A stretch of 64,000 bases of DNA, taken from Turritopsis dohrnii. Its lineage: Eukaryota > Cnidaria > Hydrozoa > Anthoathecata > Oceaniidae. A program made the translations under genes and the position numbers. How positions within the stretch are numbered: position 1 is the stretch's first letter; each line of letters starts with the position of its first letter. The notes beneath the pieces are model-generated. The model saw nothing but the letters and a program-made list of their open reading frames with translations. It made no database searches and was not told the DNA's origin. Positions 33,420-45,754 of this stretch are shown in pieces. Location of the stretch: positions 63,001 through 127,000 of the forward strand of contig BQMF02000755.1 in the NCBI GenBank assembly GCA_027922465.2, given 5' to 3'.

Positions 33420-33959
33420 ACAACCAGATTACCAAAATTAAATAATTTAGTCTATTCGGCAAAAGTACAAGTTGTAAAAGAGTAGTCAATGTTACAAAAT
33501 TTCGGCTTGCTGTTGATGGTCTTCGCATAGTTTTTATACAGTCTTGTACTTATTGCGCATTTTTTGTGAAGTAGTGAAGAGTGATTGAGTGTAATTGTGA
33601 TTTCAGAAGTGTTCTTGTTTGCTCGAAAGTGGAAAGTTAGGGATGAAATATGCATAATTTCAGATAATTCAATCTTTCAAATAGTGAATTAGCAGTTGAC
33701 CAGCAGTTTCGTTTCTTCAATTATCTACCTACATAAAATGGAATAAGCATTAACCATAAGCCTTACCCATTGTGTGATTGAGAATATTACTTTCGTTCGT
33801 CAAACGCCTTTGTTTTCCCGTTGAGATATCTTTTTTATTCATTCAATTGGGGCATTCCAGAGTAAATATTCATTTTCTATCAATAAAGTGACCGTGCTTC
33901 CCTATAGTAATTCTCGCTTATTTATTTGTGAATATGACTTTATTGTTGTTTTAGTCTGG
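33420..33959. other. No gene seen
   Basis: 3' flank of receptor gene 1; only a 67-codon minus-strand ORF without features. Confidence 0.35.
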
Positions 33960-34345
33960 GTAAGCCGCCCTCTGATAAACGCCGCCCACTATTAAACGCC
34001 GCACTTATATCCGAACGTTTGTAGTAAACGCCGCCCTCTAATAAACGCCTACCTCTATTAAACGCCGCATCTTGAAAAGCGGCGTTTATTAGAAAACAGG
34101 CTAAACAAGAATTACAAACAAGTTTTCATCTCATACTAGAAAACGGCGACAGTGATATTGCTCTTCTTTGACATTTTCGTGATCATATCTTTTGTGTAAA
34201 ACATTTTCACACAATCTTTTGTAACCTTTTTAAGGATAAGGAAACATTGTTGTTTAAGTTTGCTTCTGTCCAACTTTTCATTTTGTAATAAACGCCGCCC
34301 TCTAATGAACGCCTCCCTCTATTAAATGCCGCATCCAAAACCTTG
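33960..34345. mobile_element. AAACGCCGCC repeat element, non-coding remnant
   Basis: Contains AAACGCCGCCC, AATAAACGCC and TTAAACGCCGCATC repeats on the left with the complementary GCGGCGTTTATTAG near 34080. A middle segment (GGCGACAGTGATATTGC...) and a right block ending AATAAACGCCGCCCTCTAAT match 49756-49930. The reading ENGDSDIALL-stop at about 34141-34170 parallels the coding tail at 49617-49781. It is a remnant of a DNA transposon also found around the satellite at 45.7-49.9 kb. Confidence 0.6.
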
Positions 34346-34468
34346 AATTTGTAATACGGTATTGAACACGTGTTTTTATGGCTTAATTTCCAAACAACAA
34401 TATTGATGAGTCATTCTGCTTCACTGAATTTTCTTCAAAAATCTTTTAAACACTGTGTGGTCAAGATA

Positions 34469-34791
34469 CGTGCTTTTTTTTATAAGAATGGTGTCTTTTT
34501 CGATCATCCTAATTATATCAGACATTCTTAAGGTCTTAACTAACTTTTCGTGGCCAGAAACAAAATATAAAACTCAAAAGGCAAAAAATTAATAAAACAA
34601 ATAACTTACAGCAATGGAGAGTCACGTGAGAAAATGTTTACATTGATAATGACAAAAATAGCACCTACATATAAAACAAAATAAATTTTGAACTAAAATC
34701 TTAAGATGGCAATATTCTTAAGACATTCTTAACTTTTTGGCCAATTTCATCTTGAACATTGTAAAGCGTATTCTTATAAAAACAAAGCGTG
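34469..34791. mobile_element. MITE of the CACGCTTTTTTTT family
   Basis: Left CGTGCTTTTTTTTATAAGAA and right TTCTTATAAAAACAAAGCGTG with TA on both sides. Same family as 3153-3621; interior differs. Confidence 0.6.
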
Positions 34792-34793
34792 TA

Positions 34794-35804
34794 CTTTTTC
34801 AGGCTTTCATGATCAGGAGAAGCTATCAGCAAAGAAAACATCTTTTAAAAAGTGATTATTTTAATAACATCGATTGATGGTTAATTACGTTCAGAGATTA
34901 AACTAATCTCTCACTAGCATTAAACTTATTCTGCCCTATATGATCATATCTCTCCCCTAGTTTTTGTTCTAGTAATTGCTTCCTCAAGGAAGTGGCAATT
35001 ACGTTAGCGTGGTCAAACAAAAACATTTTTCATGTCATAATTTTGAACCAATTAAAAACTTCATGTCATAATTTTGAAACAATTAAAAACTTCATCGTCT
35101 CGTTAATCTGTGTTTATGTTGATGAAAATATATTACTTCGACTTGTTTTTGAAGAAACTATTGGTAGGGAAGAAAAATCCAAGATGAAAGTGTGCAGTTT
35201 TGGCCTTTTTTCGGAGATATGTCTGTAAAGATTTTACCAAGACTTTATAAGACTTTACCAAGTCTGCTATTACTGTACTCTAAGTGACAAAATCATCTCT
35301 TTACCGCCTTCCAATGTTAGGTTCACTTTTCAGACGTTAACTTTGGGGCGCTTCTGATTGTTTCGGGTGTTTTGTCTGTGGCATGGAAACATTCCTGAGA
35401 AAATCCGAAAATAAATAAGATACAAGATAATTAAATGGAAAAGCGAAACTCTCGAAACCGAAACGAAGGAAGTGAAACGGAAAGAAAGTTTTCTCAAAGT
35501 TTTTGTTTAGTTTCGTATGATGAAGTGATTTTTGTATCATGTGTTCATGCTTGATGGAGTGTGTTATTGTAGCAAGATATGTTCTTGAATGAACGAGGCA
35601 TTTGCTCGTTTAATACAAAAACAACAAAGTTTTAATTTCGATTATTAAAAATTGGATTTTGCCATATTTACCTATGCTTATTTGACACAGATGACAGCCA
35701 CTCAGGTTTGTTATTGTCTTTCATAGCCAATCAAAATGTAGAACAGCTTCGAAAATGCGGCCATGTCATTTTCATCAGCTGAATATAAGTAATAAAGAAA
35801 TAAA
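34794..35804. other. Upstream region of receptor gene 2
   Basis: Contains a 33-bp direct duplication (CATGTCATAATTTTGAA, 35030-35090). ATATAAG at about 35783 stands about 20 bases before the ATG and may be a weak TATA-like element or leader sequence. Confidence 0.35.
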
Positions 35805-38800
35805 ATGAACCGATTAATTTTGATGATCTGTTACTTCTCGATCATCCAAACGAAATTGATCGTAATTCGACGAAGTTCTGGTGACAAAGTCATTGGTGAA
35901 CAAAAATCATGCAGGAGGAGTGAAACCTTCTACGATGGAGATCTTGAGAACCCGTGCATTTCTTCACAGGAAGACATAGGTAAAGTTAGGTTTCCACTTC
36001 TTTTTTTGAAATTTTACATGGGTCATTCCCATTTTACATGGGTCATTCCCGTTTACATGGGTCATTCCCGTTTAAATCGGACTATTCGCTTACCCGGTGT
36101 CACCGTAAATAACTTCTCCCCCAAAAAAGTAATCCCCAGTACTTATTTCCTGGTAAATAAGTACTCCTTCAGGAAGTAAGTATTCCCTTATCGCAAGGAA
36201 GTAAAGTATACAAACAAATCTGATCAAATTGAAAAGGAGATTTTTCAATAAAGTTCTTTTGTAATCTGTTTCATCGTAATTTCTTGACGTTATTTAGTTT
36301 CGCGAAGAGAAAGTTTTGTGAAGAGAAAGTTTCGCGAAGAGAAAGTTTTGTGAAGAGAAAGTTTCGCGAAGAGAAAGTTTTGTGAAGAGAAAGTTTCGCG
36401 AAGAGAAAGTTTTGTGAAGAGAAAGTTTTGTGAAGAGAAAGTTTTGTGAATTTCTCGATTTTTGGTCATTCTCTCAAAAGTTTCTCTCTTGGCACACACT
36501 GGATTACGAAATTCGCGATTTTTCTTCAGAATAAAAAAGAACAGGATTTATCAACCTTTCGGAAGTTATTCTTCGATTATCAAGATGATATGTTTACATC
36601 ATTTTTGTAGTCCACCTTCTTTGGATACCACTTCTATTTTGAAAGTTTTTTCTCGCGAAATTCTAATAAAATAGTGACTCACGAAGGGCTTTTTAATTGT
36701 CCAGCTAGTTTTCAAGACAAAGTTTCTCGCATCTTAAAAACCTGCCGTTCGAATTCGAGTCATTGGGCCACGGTAACCAAGATCGAAATCGAACTGGAAA
36801 CCCAAATGGATGAGGAAATGAGCTAATATTGTGAATCTGGAGATGATGTTGTAATAAGTACTTGGGGAGTAATTATTGCCTTGGAAAAAAGTACTGCGGG
36901 AACACTTTACATCGGACTAAAATTTCATTGCATTTGAATTATCCCATCAGATTAAGGCCAAAATACTTCGACAAAGTTGGATACCGGCGGGCCTTTTGTT
37001 AAGCCGAACCAACTTTTATTGAACAGCACAGGGTTCGAACTAAATTCGAACTTCTTAGGGAGTGAAATGAATCTACATAACACGTGTAAATGTTTTTTTA
37101 TTAGCTAAGTAAAGTTTTGTAATTAGTTTTTAACTATTGATCAAAAGGCGATAGGGGAAAGCTTATCAAGTAATACCCATCAATTGCGCTCCTGTTATTT
37201 CATAAGAAAAATGCTGTCAATAAGTCTCGCTGTTAACCTTCTACCACCAGCAAGACATATATATATATATTAATGTATTAAGCGTATATGGCCTCTAGCC
37301 ACTTTTTGAGTTTCTTTTCTTTTGAAATCTCCATTTGAGTTATCAAATGTCTCTAGAAGGCTCACTACTCATCACACTATCAACAATGCTGTAGTCGTTC
37401 CCATAACACAGATTGGCGTTTTGTACAGCTTTCACTGTCGAGGATTGAATTCTGAAAGATACTCATGCTCCATGATAATTGTCAAATATAATGGAGAAAT
37501 ACAAAAGAAATTCGACACTTTTCGAAGTAAAAAGTTCCATTCTACAAACAACATAAGTAATTGAAATGTTACCATTTGACTAAAAATCTTATGATTTCAA
37601 ACATGAAGAATTGCCTTTTTTTAGGTTGCCAGCTAAACATTTTACACTACAAGCACAAGATCCCAACCCTGATTCCAAGCAAAGCCAAAAAGACTTTAAC
37701 AGTTGAATTACCATTTCACGAATGCGTTGACCAGCACACTGTATTGAAGGTTCAGTACTGGAACTATCGAAATGGAAAAGCAGTCTGGTCTACTCGAATG
37801 ATCGATCAACTCACGGATACTATGAAAGGAAAACTGAAAACTGCGAACCGTCCAGCGAAGGTACGACGCACTTTGATGTCAAACTGTCCTGAAAAGTCTT
37901 TTTCCTTCAACAAGAAATATGATATGATATAATTATGAATGAAATTTACATTTTACCCGGTCGGAATTTTTGAACTACTTTTGAAACTTACACGTTTTTT
38001 TTTATAAGCAACCAAGGTCAGACCTTAGTAGTAATGTTACTTAAAAAATGACCATTTTTTAAGCTTGGTTTCCAATAACAAAAAATTATCGTGCGATCGT
38101 CGTGTAACAGATGTTGTGCGACTTTTTGTTGCACGACAGCCTTGTTTCCATTACACCATTTCGCGTGGTTTGTTTACAAATGTTTGGCGAGAAATTCAAA
38201 ATATTATTTCAAATTGGACAAGCGTTTGTTGTTAACTTGTCAGTTGTCTCTTTGTGCAACGTTATAAAGCTTCTTAAAACGTAAAAGAAATATGCAGGAG
38301 AAAGAGAAAACTGTTTAAAAGTCGTTCAGTAACAGGAGCATACCACACTTTAGTATCCGAACTCAGTTTCATGATCGTGAGTTGTTTTCTTTATCAATAT
38401 CTGCGAATGTCACCCAATATGTTTGAGCACTTGCTATTGCAATTGTAGCACGACTGTCGTGGAGATGTCGTGTCGTGAATTTTTTCTATCTCTACGACAT
38501 TGTTGTGCGACATCAAAAAATGTTGCACGATCTTCCACATGTTGCACGACAAGTGTTTCCATTACGTCGCGGGACTGTAGTACGACTGTAGTGCGACGAT
38601 CGCACGATAAAATTTCTTTATTGGAAACCAAGCTTTAGTAGTATTGTTGCTTAATTTGTTGCTAAGAATTAATTGAAAAAATATGTATTTCCAGTCTTGA
38701 ATACCTTTGTGTAAGCTTAAGTATTTAAGTACAAAGTGTAGGACACAGTACTGCAACCTAGTGTAACCACCTAGTGTGGCAATTTTAAGAAATGTGCTGT

Positions 38801-41072
38801 AGCTATGCTAGTGCTGCATTATTTCAAAATTTCATGTTACTAATTTATGTAAGATCCTTTTAGTACTGTTGCTTAACTTTTTCAGAAAATTTATTAGTGT
38901 TGCTTATAAACGTGCTGCTTATTAAAAAAAACGTGTATTCGATCACTCTCATCTTCAAAGTGCCTCTTCAATATCTTCAACAAGCTTATGATATCTTCAG
39001 AACCTAAATATCTTCCGTGACCCAATTTTAGTGACAAGAGACATCCCCTGTGCAATTCTTCTGAAACTTACGAGTTCAGAAAATATCTAGACATACTCAC
39101 TTTCTCACAAATTTCCGGAACTTCGTTAAATATAATAACAGTTTTGTGAAGAACGTTGATTGGATTCTAAATCTCGCAAAAATGTTTGATTAAAAATCTA
39201 ATTTGATCAAAACGACGTGTTGATTTGAAAGAGAATTAAAGATATCAAGTATAGAGGTGAAACACAAAAATCAACATTTTAGGCGACGATTAGATTTAAA
39301 AAGCATTTGCACGGGTTGCTGTTGAAACTTACCTTTGGGTGCATCGACCCTGACACTGAAGCAAGTACCTATTATGATGAAGATTGTCTACTGGTCAAAT
39401 TCAGCGGCCAATTATCTTGTAAGTAAACCTTTTAGTATAAACTTGTTATCTTTTTTTGGTTCTTACGTAAAATTGAGTTTGAACCTTACAGATTGAAGCA
39501 AAAATTGGGACAATATCGATCATATCGTTGTGGCGTATTCTTTTAATCTCTTATCTGATCATTTATCGAGTCAGCGGTTAGGGTTCACCTAGTCATATGG
39601 TTTGTGAGGAAGCATAAACGGAAGCCTTTCCTCGCAACCATCTTTAATAGACCTTTTCATAAATTACGTCATAACAAATATCGGCTCGTTTTCATACTGA
39701 ATAGTAATGACACTTGTGCTGTTTTTAAAGGGAAACGAAACCACAGAGAAAAATGCTTCACGGAATTCTTAATTTCTCAGTGACAAACGTCATTACTATT
39801 CAGGATGAAAATGAGGCGTTGTTTGTTATGACGTAATTTTTGCAGAGGTCTATAACTGATCACAACTTTTTAAGTAAAAACTCTTCTAAAGACCGTATCT
39901 AAATTGTTCCAAGCAATGGAGTTTCCGTTACATGAACTTAACAATGGACTTGATATTTAAGTAGTTGACCTTATAACGAGTTCTTTCAAAATACATTCCA
40001 ACTCGTTCTTCGACCATGATTTTCTTAATGAAGGATGAATTGAAACGAGTGCCTACTTTTTTTTAGATCCTGTTACTGTCAAATATTTTGATACCATACA
40101 GCGTTCAACAGCATTTCCAGGGACGTCGGAAGCGTCACCACACGTGACGCCAAAATCAGATACAACTACAATAGGACCGGCTATCATTACAACGGAAGCA
40201 AAAGACCTCAACACATCGACAACTAACAAAGTACCATCTGTCGCTGGACGCAAAGCCACTCAGACGAAAATATCCGAAAAATCAACGACACGCGAAACTA
40301 CCAGCTATGTGCCAGTCCTCATCACTGGAAAACATTTTAAAGTGAAGACAGCTATAGCCATTTGTGTCGTTATCGTTTTGCTCTTGGTTATTTTAAATGT
40401 ATTGCTGTGTACATTCTGCAGAAAGAGGTAAGGATTCTGATAATGTGAAGTGTTTCTAATTATGCGTAAACGTTGCGAGTCAAGGCTAAAACATAAGGAA
40501 TTATGATTTTTTTGTTTTTTGTTTATGAACGAGATATGCAACACGCAATATACACGTCTGTCTTCGTAATTGTTATAAGATTTCAAAACTTTCCACTTTA
40601 TTCTAGGACCAAAAAAGAAGAATCAGAGTTATTTGAAAAGGTAACTGAAAGCGTTATGCCTTTTAAATTCTCTTCGTTATTCTAGTTCTTTTAGGCTTGA
40701 AATGTGCGCTGTAGTATCATTTTAAATGAATAATAATAATTTTAAATGAAATGATCCATTTCTGCAGCACATATGAAAAGAAAGACTGCACGATGACGTC
40801 ATATGACGTCATATCCATTGTGATATTTACTTCTTAGAGTTCGGAATTTATGATAGTTTTTATGTAGTCAGCAAAACCTTTTGATTTAGGAGAAGTTGCT
40901 AGAACAACCTGAAAAGGAGCCAGAGAAAGGACAACCGATCCATGAAGCGTTCAATGCGGTTTATGATATCGTCAAAACACCTGCACATTTATCACCTTAT
41001 GTTCCCGACAGATTGAAGACCGAGGAAGAACCAACGTATGCTAAAGTAAACAGATCGGAGAGATCCTCTTAA
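35805..41072 (+). CDS. Type I membrane receptor-like protein 2, tandem paralogue
   Basis: Exons 35805-35979, 37395-37556, 37625-37860, 39283-39418, 40067-40427, 40607-40640 and 40890-41072 join without a stop to 428 residues. It begins MNRLILMICYFSIIQTKLIV, a signal peptide. The ectodomain matches protein 1 piece by piece: RRSSGDK against RSSDGDK, YSCSMIIVKYNGEI against YHKIVVRNGI, and RFKKHLHGLLLKLTFGCID against TFKEHWAGILMKIFIECID. A Thr/Ser-rich stalk leads to the helix AIAICVVIVLLLVILNVLL and CRKR. The tail is short (about 75 residues) with VYDIV and TYAKV tyrosine motifs. Splice phases equal those of gene 1 throughout, including a 34-nt exon after the membrane exon. Acceptors of exon 2 and exon 4 are the least certain. 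The function as a cell-surface recognition or adhesion receptor is inferred. Confidence 0.78.
36305..36446. repeat. 16-bp tandem repeat in intron 1 of receptor gene 2
   Basis: GAAGAGAAAGTTTCGC and GAAGAGAAAGTTTTGT units alternate for about nine copies. A short triplicate of TTTACATGGGTCATTCCC lies at 36013-36070. Confidence 0.85.
37991..38935. mobile_element. MITE of the CACGTTTTTTTTT family, itself interrupted
   Basis: Left CACGTTTTTTTTTATAAGC and right GCTTATTAAAAAAAACGTG are flanked by TA. It lies in an intron of receptor gene 2 and carries a Harbinger-type MITE (38062-38634) inside. Confidence 0.7.
38062..38634. mobile_element. Harbinger-type MITE, AGCTTGGTTTCCAATAA ends, nested
   Basis: Left AGCTTGGTTTCCAATAACA and right TTATTGGAAACCAAGCT are flanked by TTA (38059-38061, 38635-38637). 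Inverted homology extends about 45 bp (TTATCGTGCGATCGTCG). The interior is full of GTCGTGC/GCACGAC words in both orientations, giving a strong foldback. Confidence 0.8.
39648..39852. mobile_element. Short MITE, TAGACCT ends
   Basis: AAATTACGTCATAACAAA on the left pairs with TTTGTTATGACGTAATTT on the right, with outer TAGACC and GGTCTA. About 205 bp, in the intron before the stalk exon of receptor gene 2. Confidence 0.7.
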
Positions 41073-41762
41073 TGTCAAATGGAACCATAGAATCCTTTAT
41101 AAAAACACAAGTTAATTGAAAAGATTTTTTTGTAACAAACACTCATGTTGTGGTTACGTCACTGCACTTCGTGTGCACGTAAATGTTATCTACTTTTAAA
41201 TTCCGCCTCCTATGAGCGCGTTTCACCCTCTAAAAATGCGTAAGACATTGAAAATGTAATCAGAAATCGTGAATACACATCCTGTGTAATTAAGTAAAGA
41301 CTCCGTGAGGTAAAATGTACTGTCAATATTTGCCTGCTGTAATTCGTATAGATCATATTCATGGATGTTCTTCATTTTCTAAAGTTCCTTTCTCTCCACA
41401 AAAAAAATGATGATCGACTATTCTGATAGAGTAGCAGCAGGACACTTCCTATAACCCTCATCAGTTATAATCCTCATTGTTTGTTGGGTTTCATATTGTA
41501 TTTTGGAGACAATTTCCGAGATAGCTAATAACTATTTACCAAATGGAATATAATTTTCTACTTCCGTTCTCCACATCTACAAGTTTATGGCAGCAAGTGG
41601 AAGAGCAAGGAGGATTAATTAACAACTAATATTAATATTATGTGGACGTTTCAATAGATGAATTACGGTAGGTAGCCTAATGCTATATATGCTCATCAGT
41701 TTTACTTCCATGAAATTGTAACGTTTAACGTTATTGTCACCTTCAACATCATTGCAACAACG
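41073..41762. other. 3' flank of receptor gene 2; no gene seen
   Basis: No ORF of note. A 3' UTR of the receptor must lie here, but no clear AATAAA was found close to the stop. Confidence 0.35.
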
Positions 41763-43340
41763 TTCGTGATCAAGTCCACCTGGTGTCTGCATCTTTCTTC
41801 GTGATCAAGTCCACCTTGTGTCTGCATCTTTCTTCGTGATCAAGTCCACCTTGTGTCTGCATCTTTCTTCGTGATCAAGTCCACCTTGTGTCTGCATCTT
41901 TCTTCGTGATCAAGTCCAGCTTGTGTCTGCATCTTTCTTCGTGATCAAGTCCACCTTGTGTCTACATCTTGGTTCGTGATCAAGTCCACCTTGTGTCTGC
42001 ATCTTTCTTCGTGATCAAGTCCACCTTGTGTCTACATCTTTCTTCGTGATCAAGTCCACCTTGTGTCTGCATCTTTCTTCGTGATCAAGTCCACCTTGTG
42101 TCTGCATCTTTCTTCGTGATCAAGTCCACCTTGTGTCTGCATCTTTCTTCGTGATCAAGTCCACCTTGTGTCTACATCTTGGTTCGTGATCAAGTCCACC
42201 TTGTGTCTGCATCTTTCTTCGTGATCAAGTCCACCTTGTGTCTGCATCTTTCTTCGTGATCAAGTCCACCTTGTGTCTGCATCTTTCTTCGTGATCAAGT
42301 CCACCTTGTGTCTGCATCTTTCTTCGTGATCAAGTCCACCTTGTGTCTGCATCTTTCTTCGTGATCAAGTCCACCTTGTGTCTGCATCTTTCTTCGTGAT
42401 CAAGTCCACCTTGTGTCTGCATCTTTCTTCGTGATCAAGTCCACCTTGTGTCTACATCTTTCTTCGTGATCAAGTCCACCTTGTGTCTACATCTTGGTTC
42501 GTGATCAAGTCCACCTTGTGTCTACATCTTGGTTCGTGATCAAGTCCACCTTGTGTCTACATCTTTCTTCGTGATCAAGTCCACCTTGTGTCTACATCTT
42601 TCTTCGTGATCAAGTCCAGCTTGTGTCTACATCTTGGTTCGTGATCAAGTCCACCTTGTGTCTGCATCTTTCTTCGTGATCAAGTCCACCTTGTGTCTGC
42701 ATCTTTCTTCGTGATCAAGTCCACCTTGTGTCTACATCTTGGTTCGTGATCAAGTCCACCTTGTGTCTACATCTTGGTTCGTGATCAAGTCCACCTTGTG
42801 TCTGCATTTTTCTTCGTGATCAAGTCCACCTTGTGTCTGCATCTTTCTTCGTGATCAAGTCCACCTTGTGTCTACATCTTGGTTCGTGATCAAGTCCACC
42901 TTGTGTCTGCATCTTGGTTCGTGATCAAGTCCACCTTGTGTCTACATCTTTCTTCGTGATCAAGTCCACCTTGTGTCTACATCTTGGTTCGTGATCAAGT
43001 CCACCTTGTGTCTACATCTTGGTTCGTGATCAAGTCCACCTTGTGTCTACATCTTTCTTCGTGATCAAGTCCACCTTGTGTCTACATCTTTCTTCGTGAT
43101 CAAGTCCACCTTGTGTCTACATCTTGGTTCGTGATCAAGTCCAGCTTGTGTCTACATCTTGGTTCGTGATCAAGTCCACCTTGTGTCTGCATCTTTCTTC
43201 GTGATCAAGTCCACCTTGTGTCTACATCTTGGTTCGTGATCAAGTCCACCTTGTGTCTACATCTTGGTTCGTGATCAAGTCCACCTTGTGTCTGCATCCT
43301 TTCTTCGTGATCAAGTCCACCTTGTGTCTACATCTTGGTT
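41763..43340. repeat. 35-bp minisatellite, about 45 copies
   Basis: Unit TTCGTGATCAAGTCCACCTT + GTGTCTGCATCTTTC repeats almost perfectly. Two linked variable sites divide copies into TCTGCATCTTTC and TCTACATCTTGG types, with the mixed TCTACATCTTTC also common and TCTGCATCTTGG rare. A few copies have CCAGC for CCACC, and one (about 43294) has a single-base insertion. The 35-bp period shifts frame each unit, so it is not coding. Confidence 0.97.
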
Positions 43341-43984
43341 GCTAGGTAAATTGCTCTTTTACGCGTAAAGACATTTTGATTCAGATCTCCATTTTCACAG
43401 ACTTTTCCGATCGCAATGATACGAAACCTAACCAACAGAAAAATGTTTCAAGCAAGGAAATGTTCGAGTTGTTCGAGTATTCAAGTACAAGGAAATATTA
43501 AGGACAACGTACTACCAGTCATTTCAATAAAGCGGTAGACTATTCTAGTGTCACGGACGTTGGTTGGTGGAAGAACAGACAACATAAAAGGATGAAAACC
43601 CAAGGACTTAAAATACTCTTATGTACTCATTCTGTTTCCTAATAACGTGTTTGGAAGCGAAGTTTTAGTGCTGTGCTGTTTTTCTAAATCGCAAATTTTT
43701 TCTGAATTTGAAGCTATGGAAACATTTGCGTTTCTTATTGAAATGAATTTGTTGACCTGAAGATCTGGTTACTACCTTCCCATCGAATCCTTAACTGCAA
43801 CCCTTTTATCTTATTTCATTCCTCATATCGTTTAGGCCGCGGCCTGTATCATGCATGTGGTGGCTTGTCATTGGACCAAAGCTTCGCATATTTTAGTATT
43901 AATTTTAAAAACATTCCAAATTTAAAGAAAGATTTAATTATCTTCGTTTCGTACTTGTTCCTCTTAAGAATAGTAAAGTATAGT
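43341..43984. other. No gene seen
   Basis: AT-rich, no supportable feature. Confidence 0.4.
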
Positions 43985-44080
43985 TTGTTCACTATAGTTT
44001 GTTCACGACATTCATGTACAAACGCGCCTGAATGCTTCGGTGACCTTTCAAATTTTAATGATCGCCATCTTAAATAAAGC
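43985..44080. repeat. Reverse fragment of the TAAAGTTTGTTCAC MITE
   Basis: GTTTGTTCACGACATTCATG and TTCGGTGACCTTTCAAATTT match, in reverse, the MITE at 10713-10855. Confidence 0.65.
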
Positions 44081-44088
44081 TTAGGGGC

Positions 44089-44350
44089 TGATTACATGAT
44101 CCCGGTTAGCCGGGATGAAATTTCATCCCGCCTTGACGAGGTCTTGGCTTCCTGGTCAAATCTTCATAAATTTTCATAAATCGGCTATCAAGAGCCGGGA
44201 TCTCGGTTAGGCGGGATTAAATTTTCCCATGTAATCGCTTCGTCCCGGTCAACCGGGACAAGTTTGAGGTTTGAGCAAGCGTAGTTTGTCAAAAATTCAA
44301 AACACAAAGGGTTAGTTTTGTCCCGTCCCGCCTAAACGGGATGAAAATTT
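44089..44350. repeat. GGGGCTGATTACATGATCCCGG repeat element
   Basis: CCCGG and CCCGCC words in both orientations (GTTAGCCGGGATG, GTCAACCGGGAC, GCCTAAACGGGATG) form a foldback. A related copy starts at 63759 and is cut by the window end. Confidence 0.55.
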
Positions 44351-44699
44351 TGCATATAACACCGAGTTGAAATTCTTATGTCTTGACGTTTAGAGTTTTC
44401 AGGAGGTAAGATACACACCGTAGATAAGTTATGAATACTAAAAGATCGTGCGTATAAATTGTTTTGATGAAAATATAAGAACAATAGGCTTTGGTTGGTG
44501 CTTTACGCCGTCCTTCCACAATGATCGTTTTTATGAAAGTAGTTAATAAATGCATCAAATTTATGAACCCCCGTTTTAAAACATACTATGGTCGTATGTT
44601 TTATGTTTTATATTTTTTAATTTATGTGCTAATTTAGAAAGCTTATCAGACTGAAACTAACGATTTGGCCATGAATGTGGTGAACACACTATACTTACT

Positions 44700-44995
44700 C
44701 TACTAGTAAGTAAGTAAGTAACGGGAGTGTTTAGTCCTTGGGCTTCCATCCGTTATGGTTGGTTCTTCCGCCCACCGACTTGCAACTATTAGTTGACTTA
44801 CCGCCAGAGATACGTATAGCATTGCTCTGACTTGCCCTGGGGCTAATGTGCAGTCAGTTGATGGCTCATAATGGGCTGACACGCTGCTTTTAAAGCGCAC
44901 GGGAGTGGTGAATTGTGATACGACATGACTGGACTCGAATACGGGTCGCAGCGGTCGCACTCAAAGGTACTAACCACTACACCATCACTGCACAT
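44700..44995 (-). mobile_element. tRNA-derived SINE
   Basis: On the minus strand the head (from about 44995) has an A box TGGTGTAGTGG and a B box ATTCGAGTCC about 45 bases apart, spaced as a pol III promoter. The body follows and the element ends at 44700-44718 in TTACTTACTTACTTACTT, a simple-repeat tail typical of SINEs. Confidence 0.75.
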
Positions 44996-45201
44996 AGATT
45001 AGTCCCGAACTGATGCTACATATATTTCTATCGACGTAAATCTGGTGATAACTCCCAAGCTAGATCACCCTCGTAACAGATACCAAGCTCGAACCTGGTA
45101 TGTTTGGCTGCAGGTTTGTCGTCTGTATTTGATCCCTCACCGGACGTAGTCTCGGTATCAGGAGTCATTTCATTCGCCATCACTTGGTCATTACCAAGTG
45201 A

Positions 45202-45441
45202 ATACACCTTTCCCGTAATTGATTGCGCAATACTTTTTACCATACTCCGCCTCGTTTTCGCAAAGGTTGATATGGTAACAGAATGGCACGGGACTCATTT
45301 CAGTAATGAGCAATTAGTGTAATGATTGTGATAGTGTTAATGATTGAGCACGGGAGATTCGGTTGTCATGGTATAGCATATTGAAAACGAAGTAGAGCAT
45401 GATAAAAATATTGCGCAATCAATTACGGGAAAGGTGTATTG
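45202..45441. repeat. Widely spaced inverted repeat around TTGCGCAATCAATTACGGG
   Basis: AATACACCTTTCCCGTAATT at 45202 and its complement near 45421 flank about 175 bp, with the palindrome ATTGCGCAAT on both arms. A 71-codon minus-strand ORF (45028-45243) overlaps the left arm but has no recognisable content. Confidence 0.6.
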
Positions 45442-45754
45442 ACGAAAGGGGTTTGGAGTAATGACGTTCAGACCCATGTTCATAATCAAACCAACATGGT
45501 GTTAGTTAATATGATTATAGGGGGAGCACTTAACCAACTTTAGAACGTTTCTCTGCAGTCTTCTACTATGTCACAAAACTTTCATTTGAAAAGTATTGAA
45601 ATAAAAATGGACCTTTCAGAATGAGGCCAATCTTAGCCTCCATCCATCAATTTCGTTTTTGTCACTTTTTATAAATATTCATTGGAAACGAAGTTCTTTA
45701 CTAGCTATAACTGTACGCCTATGCTTGAATGCATTTTTATATTATTTTTTTATA
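45442..45754. other. No gene seen
   Basis: No supportable feature. Confidence 0.4.

Noticed and set aside
41763..43340. CRISPR-like array of regular repeats
   Set aside because: Units are directly adjacent with no unique spacers and the genome is eukaryotic; this is a minisatellite.
45028..45243. 71-codon acidic minus-strand ORF from a true ATG
   Set aside because: It overlaps one arm of an inverted repeat, has no domain and no splice partners.
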